Assembly (NCBI RefSeq): GCF_011758745.1
Contig: NZ_JAANOV010000001.1
Span: 3,658,001 to 3,722,000 of the forward strand
Direction of reading: 5' to 3'
Source: Amycolatopsis granulosa
Lineage (GTDB): Bacteria; Actinomycetota; Actinomycetes; Mycobacteriales; Pseudonocardiaceae
Length of the DNA: 64,000 nucleotides
Under the pieces are notes generated by a model that searched no databases, was not told where the DNA came from, and was given only the letters and a program-made list of their open reading frames with translations. This document shows, piece after piece, positions 62,090-64,000 of this stretch; position 1 is the stretch's first letter, and each line of letters begins with the position of its first letter. The translations under genes and the position numbers were made by a program.

Positions 62090-62692
62090 GTGGATCAGAT
62101 GTCGCTCTTCTCGGCGGAGGCGAGCGGCCCGGACATCGCCGACCTGAGCGGCGTTCTGTGCGGGCAGGGCCAGATCACCGGCTTCGCGCGCACGGCCGCT
62201 CGCCTCACGGTGGAGGTCGACGAGGCGTGGCGCGCGAGTGTGCTGGCCGCGGAGTTCGGCAGGCGCGGGGTGTCGGCCGAGCTGAGCCGCACCGAGGACG
62301 GCACGCCGGTGATCCGCACGGCCTTCCGGCGCGACCTGATCGCGCTCGCGCGGGCCTGGCTGGGCGGCGAGGGGACGGGGAAGGTGCTGCCGGGCCGGTT
62401 CCGGCTCACCGGGGCGGCTCTGCGGCTGTGGGCGCTGGCGTCGGGCCGGCCGGGCGTGCAGGGGTACCTGCTGGCCGTCGACGCGCGGGCGCCGGACACC
62501 CACGAACCGCTCGCCGAGGCGTTTCGCCAGCTCGGCCTGCCCGCGCAGCTGGTCGGCCCGAAGGGCGGCGGCCCGGCGGTGCGGGTCACCGGGCGACGGC
62601 GGCTCGCGACGCTGGCCGAGCTGATCGGCATGCCGCCGCCGGGCGCCGAGCCGGTGTGGCCGCGGCACGCACCCGCCCGGCAGGCGGTGTGA
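62090..62692 (+). CDS. WhiA-fold-like protein without HTH (Rv3647c-like)
   Basis: 200-residue protein of unknown function conserved next to topA in actinobacteria. Two tandem segments (LSGVLCGQGQITGFARTAAR ... RRDLIALARAWLGG, and RFRLTGAALRLWALASGRP ... LATLAELIGMPP) resemble the two LAGLIDADG-like halves of WhiA N-terminal regions, with no C-terminal helix-turn-helix. The resemblance is my own reading and needs a structure search. It has a leaderless GTG start. Confidence 0.6.
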   Translation: MDQMSLFSAEASGPDIADLSGVLCGQGQITGFARTAARLTVEVDEAWRASVLAAEFGRRGVSAELSRTEDGTPVIRTAFRRDLIALARAWLGGEGTGKVLPGRFRLTGAALRLWALASGRPGVQGYLLAVDARAPDTHEPLAEAFRQLGLPAQLVGPKGGGPAVRVTGRRRLATLAELIGMPPPGAEPVWPRHAPARQAV

Positions 62693-63532
62693 TCAGGCGG
62701 GAACGGGCAGCGGCAGCGCGGCAGGCTTGGGCAGCCGGCAACCGTCCCGGACGAGGCTGAGCTGGTTGTTCCGGGTGAAGCAGGCCGGGACGCGGTAGGT
62801 CTGCTGGCCGTAGGTCAGGCCCCGCTGGGCGAAGACCTCGCCGTTTTCGTCGACCTCGCACGGGTTGTCGAACGTGCAGGCTTCGCCCTTGTCGTTGCCC
62901 GTGTTGTGGATGCCGACGATCTCGCCGCTGCCCTCGTCGACGACCGGGGCACCGGAGGTGCCGTGGATCGTGTTGCAGCCCGGCGCGTAGCGGATCGAGT
63001 CCTTCCACGTCCAGCCGCCTTCGCGCACCGAATACACGATCCGGTCGATCGAGCAGTGCCAGGTGCGGGTGAAGAAGCCGGAGACGATGCTGACCGGGGT
63101 GCCGACGTTCGCCGGTGCGGCGGCGAGCGTGAGCGGGTGGCCGCCGAGTTCCCGGGCGATGTCGCGGTAGGACGCGTCGACGGCGTAGAGCGCGATGTCG
63201 GTGTCGGTCATCGTCGCGTACACGACCTTGGACGCGTGGAGCAGGCCGAGCTGGTGGCCGTCCGCGCCGAGCAGCGCCATCTCGCGGCTGACCGGCTGGT
63301 TGACCACCACTTCGCCCGGATCGGGCATACCGGACTCCAGGCAGTGTCCGGCGCTCAGGACGAGCGCCCGGTCCAGTTCGCTCGACTGGGGCAACCGGAC
63401 GAGTGAACCGGAGCAGTTGCTGAGCTTGACGATGCCGCTGTAGCCGCCGGCTGCGGCGGTGGCGGTGACGGCCCCGGTCAGGCCGGGCACGAGGAGCAGG
63501 ACGGCCAGTACGGCGAGCAGGCGGCGGAACAT
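62693..63532 (-). CDS. Secreted trypsin-like serine protease (Rv3668c-like)
   Basis: 279-residue exported chymotrypsin-fold protease. Signal peptide (FRRLLAVLAVLLLVPGLTG). Catalytic His in LSAGHCLESG, Asp in DTDIALYAVD, Ser in GTSGAPVVDEG. Cys pairs (SNCSGS, GHCLE, WHCSID, PGCNTI, EACTFDNPC) suggest several disulfides. ATG 63532 is chosen over 63592. Convergent with the 62090 gene, with adjacent stop codons. Confidence 0.82.
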   Translation of the reverse strand: MFRRLLAVLAVLLLVPGLTGAVTATAAAGGYSGIVKLSNCSGSLVRLPQSSELDRALVLSAGHCLESGMPDPGEVVVNQPVSREMALLGADGHQLGLLHASKVVYATMTDTDIALYAVDASYRDIARELGGHPLTLAAAPANVGTPVSIVSGFFTRTWHCSIDRIVYSVREGGWTWKDSIRYAPGCNTIHGTSGAPVVDEGSGEIVGIHNTGNDKGEACTFDNPCEVDENGEVFAQRGLTYGQQTYRVPACFTRNNQLSLVRDGCRLPKPAALPLPVPA

Positions 63533-63767
63533 AGCGCGGAGCGTAGCGGAACGGCTACGGAAAGGCCCCGGTCGGCGTGTGTCCGGTATCACGTGCTAGG
63601 TGTGGAAAGGGGACGATGCCGCACGCTGTTGCCCATCCCGGACGGGACGCGCGACGGCGTGTTACGTCACCTCGGGGGACATCACCGGCAGGCAACGTGC
63701 ACACTTGCTGGTTGAACCGGCGCCGCTGCGTGGACAGCGGTGGGATCGAAGCAGGAGAGCGGACAGC

Positions 63768-64000
63768 GTGGCTGGATCGACGAAGACGAAGAAGAACGAC
63801 GCCGGGGCGAACGGCGCCGGTCGTCGACGGCTCGTGATCGTCGAGTCGCCCGCCAAGGCCCGCAAGATCGCCTCGTACCTCGGCCCGGGGTACGTGGTGG
63901 AGTCCTCGGTCGGGCACATCCGCGACCTGCCGTCCAGGGCCGAGGACGTCCCGGCCAAGTACAAGGGCGAGTCCTGGGCGAAACTCGGCGTGAACGTCGA
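63768..64000 (+). CDS. topA: DNA topoisomerase I, N-terminal part
   Basis: 5' end of type IA topoisomerase, cut by the window edge. A lysine-rich start (GTG 63768, GCAGGAGA upstream) leads to [18 protein letters not shown], the TOPRIM strand with the metal-binding Glu, then [15 protein letters not shown]. It relaxes negative supercoils. It follows the Rv3647c-like and protease genes, in line with mycobacterial order. Confidence 0.95.
   Translation, partial: MAGSTKTKKNDAGANGAGRRRLVIVESPAKARKIASYLGPGYVVESSVGHIRDLPSRAEDVPAKYKGESWAKLGVNV

Noticed and set aside
1-64000. Insertion sequences, prophage genes or CRISPR arrays
   Set aside because: No transposase, integrase, Cas protein or regular spacer array was seen; the tandem repeat at 26584 is too degenerate and has no spacers.

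Overview
The window is about 70% GC with GTG/TTG starts and dense ATGA/GTGA/TGATG stop-start overlaps. It carries actinobacterial marker genes (a WhiB regulator, a mycobacterial-type Crp, MarP, a Tad/DUF4244 pilus locus and a 6C RNA). It is best read as a chromosome segment of a Pseudonocardiaceae actinomycete, most like Amycolatopsis; the genus is an inference from protein content.

The main observation is that most of 10.4-64 kb reproduces, in reverse orientation, the M. tuberculosis block Rv3683-Rv3646c. In window order this is metallophosphoesterase, ponA2, whiB4, the two ArsA-type ATPases, DUF4177, RidA, MBL hydrolase, crp, small membrane protein, nth, membrane thioredoxin, CoA-type NUDIX, marP, EphE-like hydrolase, holin-like protein, acs, the Rv3662c-like protein, a HAD phosphatase, the ssd-tadA-B-C-DUF4244-tadE-tadG locus, DEAD/DEAH helicase, Rv3647c-like protein and topA. 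The correspondences rest on recognised products and order, not on a search. Lineage-specific genes are inserted between these anchors.

Layout. 1-7.4 kb: end of an SdrD-B-like surface protein, aldo/keto reductase, MFS exporter, a tandem pair of paralogous small secreted proteins each with its own terminator, an HSL-type esterase, FMN reductase, Ohr and Dps (an oxidative-stress group). 7.4-14.2 kb: S9 peptidase, methyltransferase, tRNA-Pro(CGG), then metallophosphoesterase, ponA2 and whiB4. 14.2-20.5 kb: divergent ATPase pair and a tightly coupled + strand run (DUF4177, a 30-codon ORF, RidA, two unknown paralogues, NUDIX, MBL). 20.5-28.2 kb: MFS with operator, crp, the nth-thioredoxin-NUDIX-marP operon, and the EphE-like/holin-like genes. 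28.2-39.3 kb: nhaA, a POT peptide transporter, VIT transporter, a GntR/DUF2848/MFS catabolic cassette, an AT-hook protein with an SOS-like box, an L,D-transpeptidase lipoprotein, a secreted anchor-P protein, and acs. 39.4-47.8 kb: a GNAT remnant, a phosphoribosyltransferase with a degenerate Fic-like partner, and a peptidoglycan MurNAc-recycling cluster (murR-murQ, an AmiE-like serine hydrolase, namZ, nagZ). 47.8-54.4 kb: two probable small RNAs (an Ms1/MTS2823-type RNA and a 6C RNA) flanking the HAD gene, then the Tad locus. 54.9-64 kb: prim-pol-like protein, helicase, H+-pyrophosphatase hppA, lipoprotein, TipA-like MerR, WhiA-fold-like protein, secreted serine protease and the start of topA.

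A recurring regulatory theme is leaderless initiation: in at least nine genes a TANNNT hexamer ends 6-8 nt before the start codon, which also decides several start calls. Cell-envelope maintenance (ponA2, L,D-transpeptidase, MarP, MurNAc salvage) and redox protection (Ohr, Dps, WhiB4-like, membrane thioredoxin) are the functional themes.
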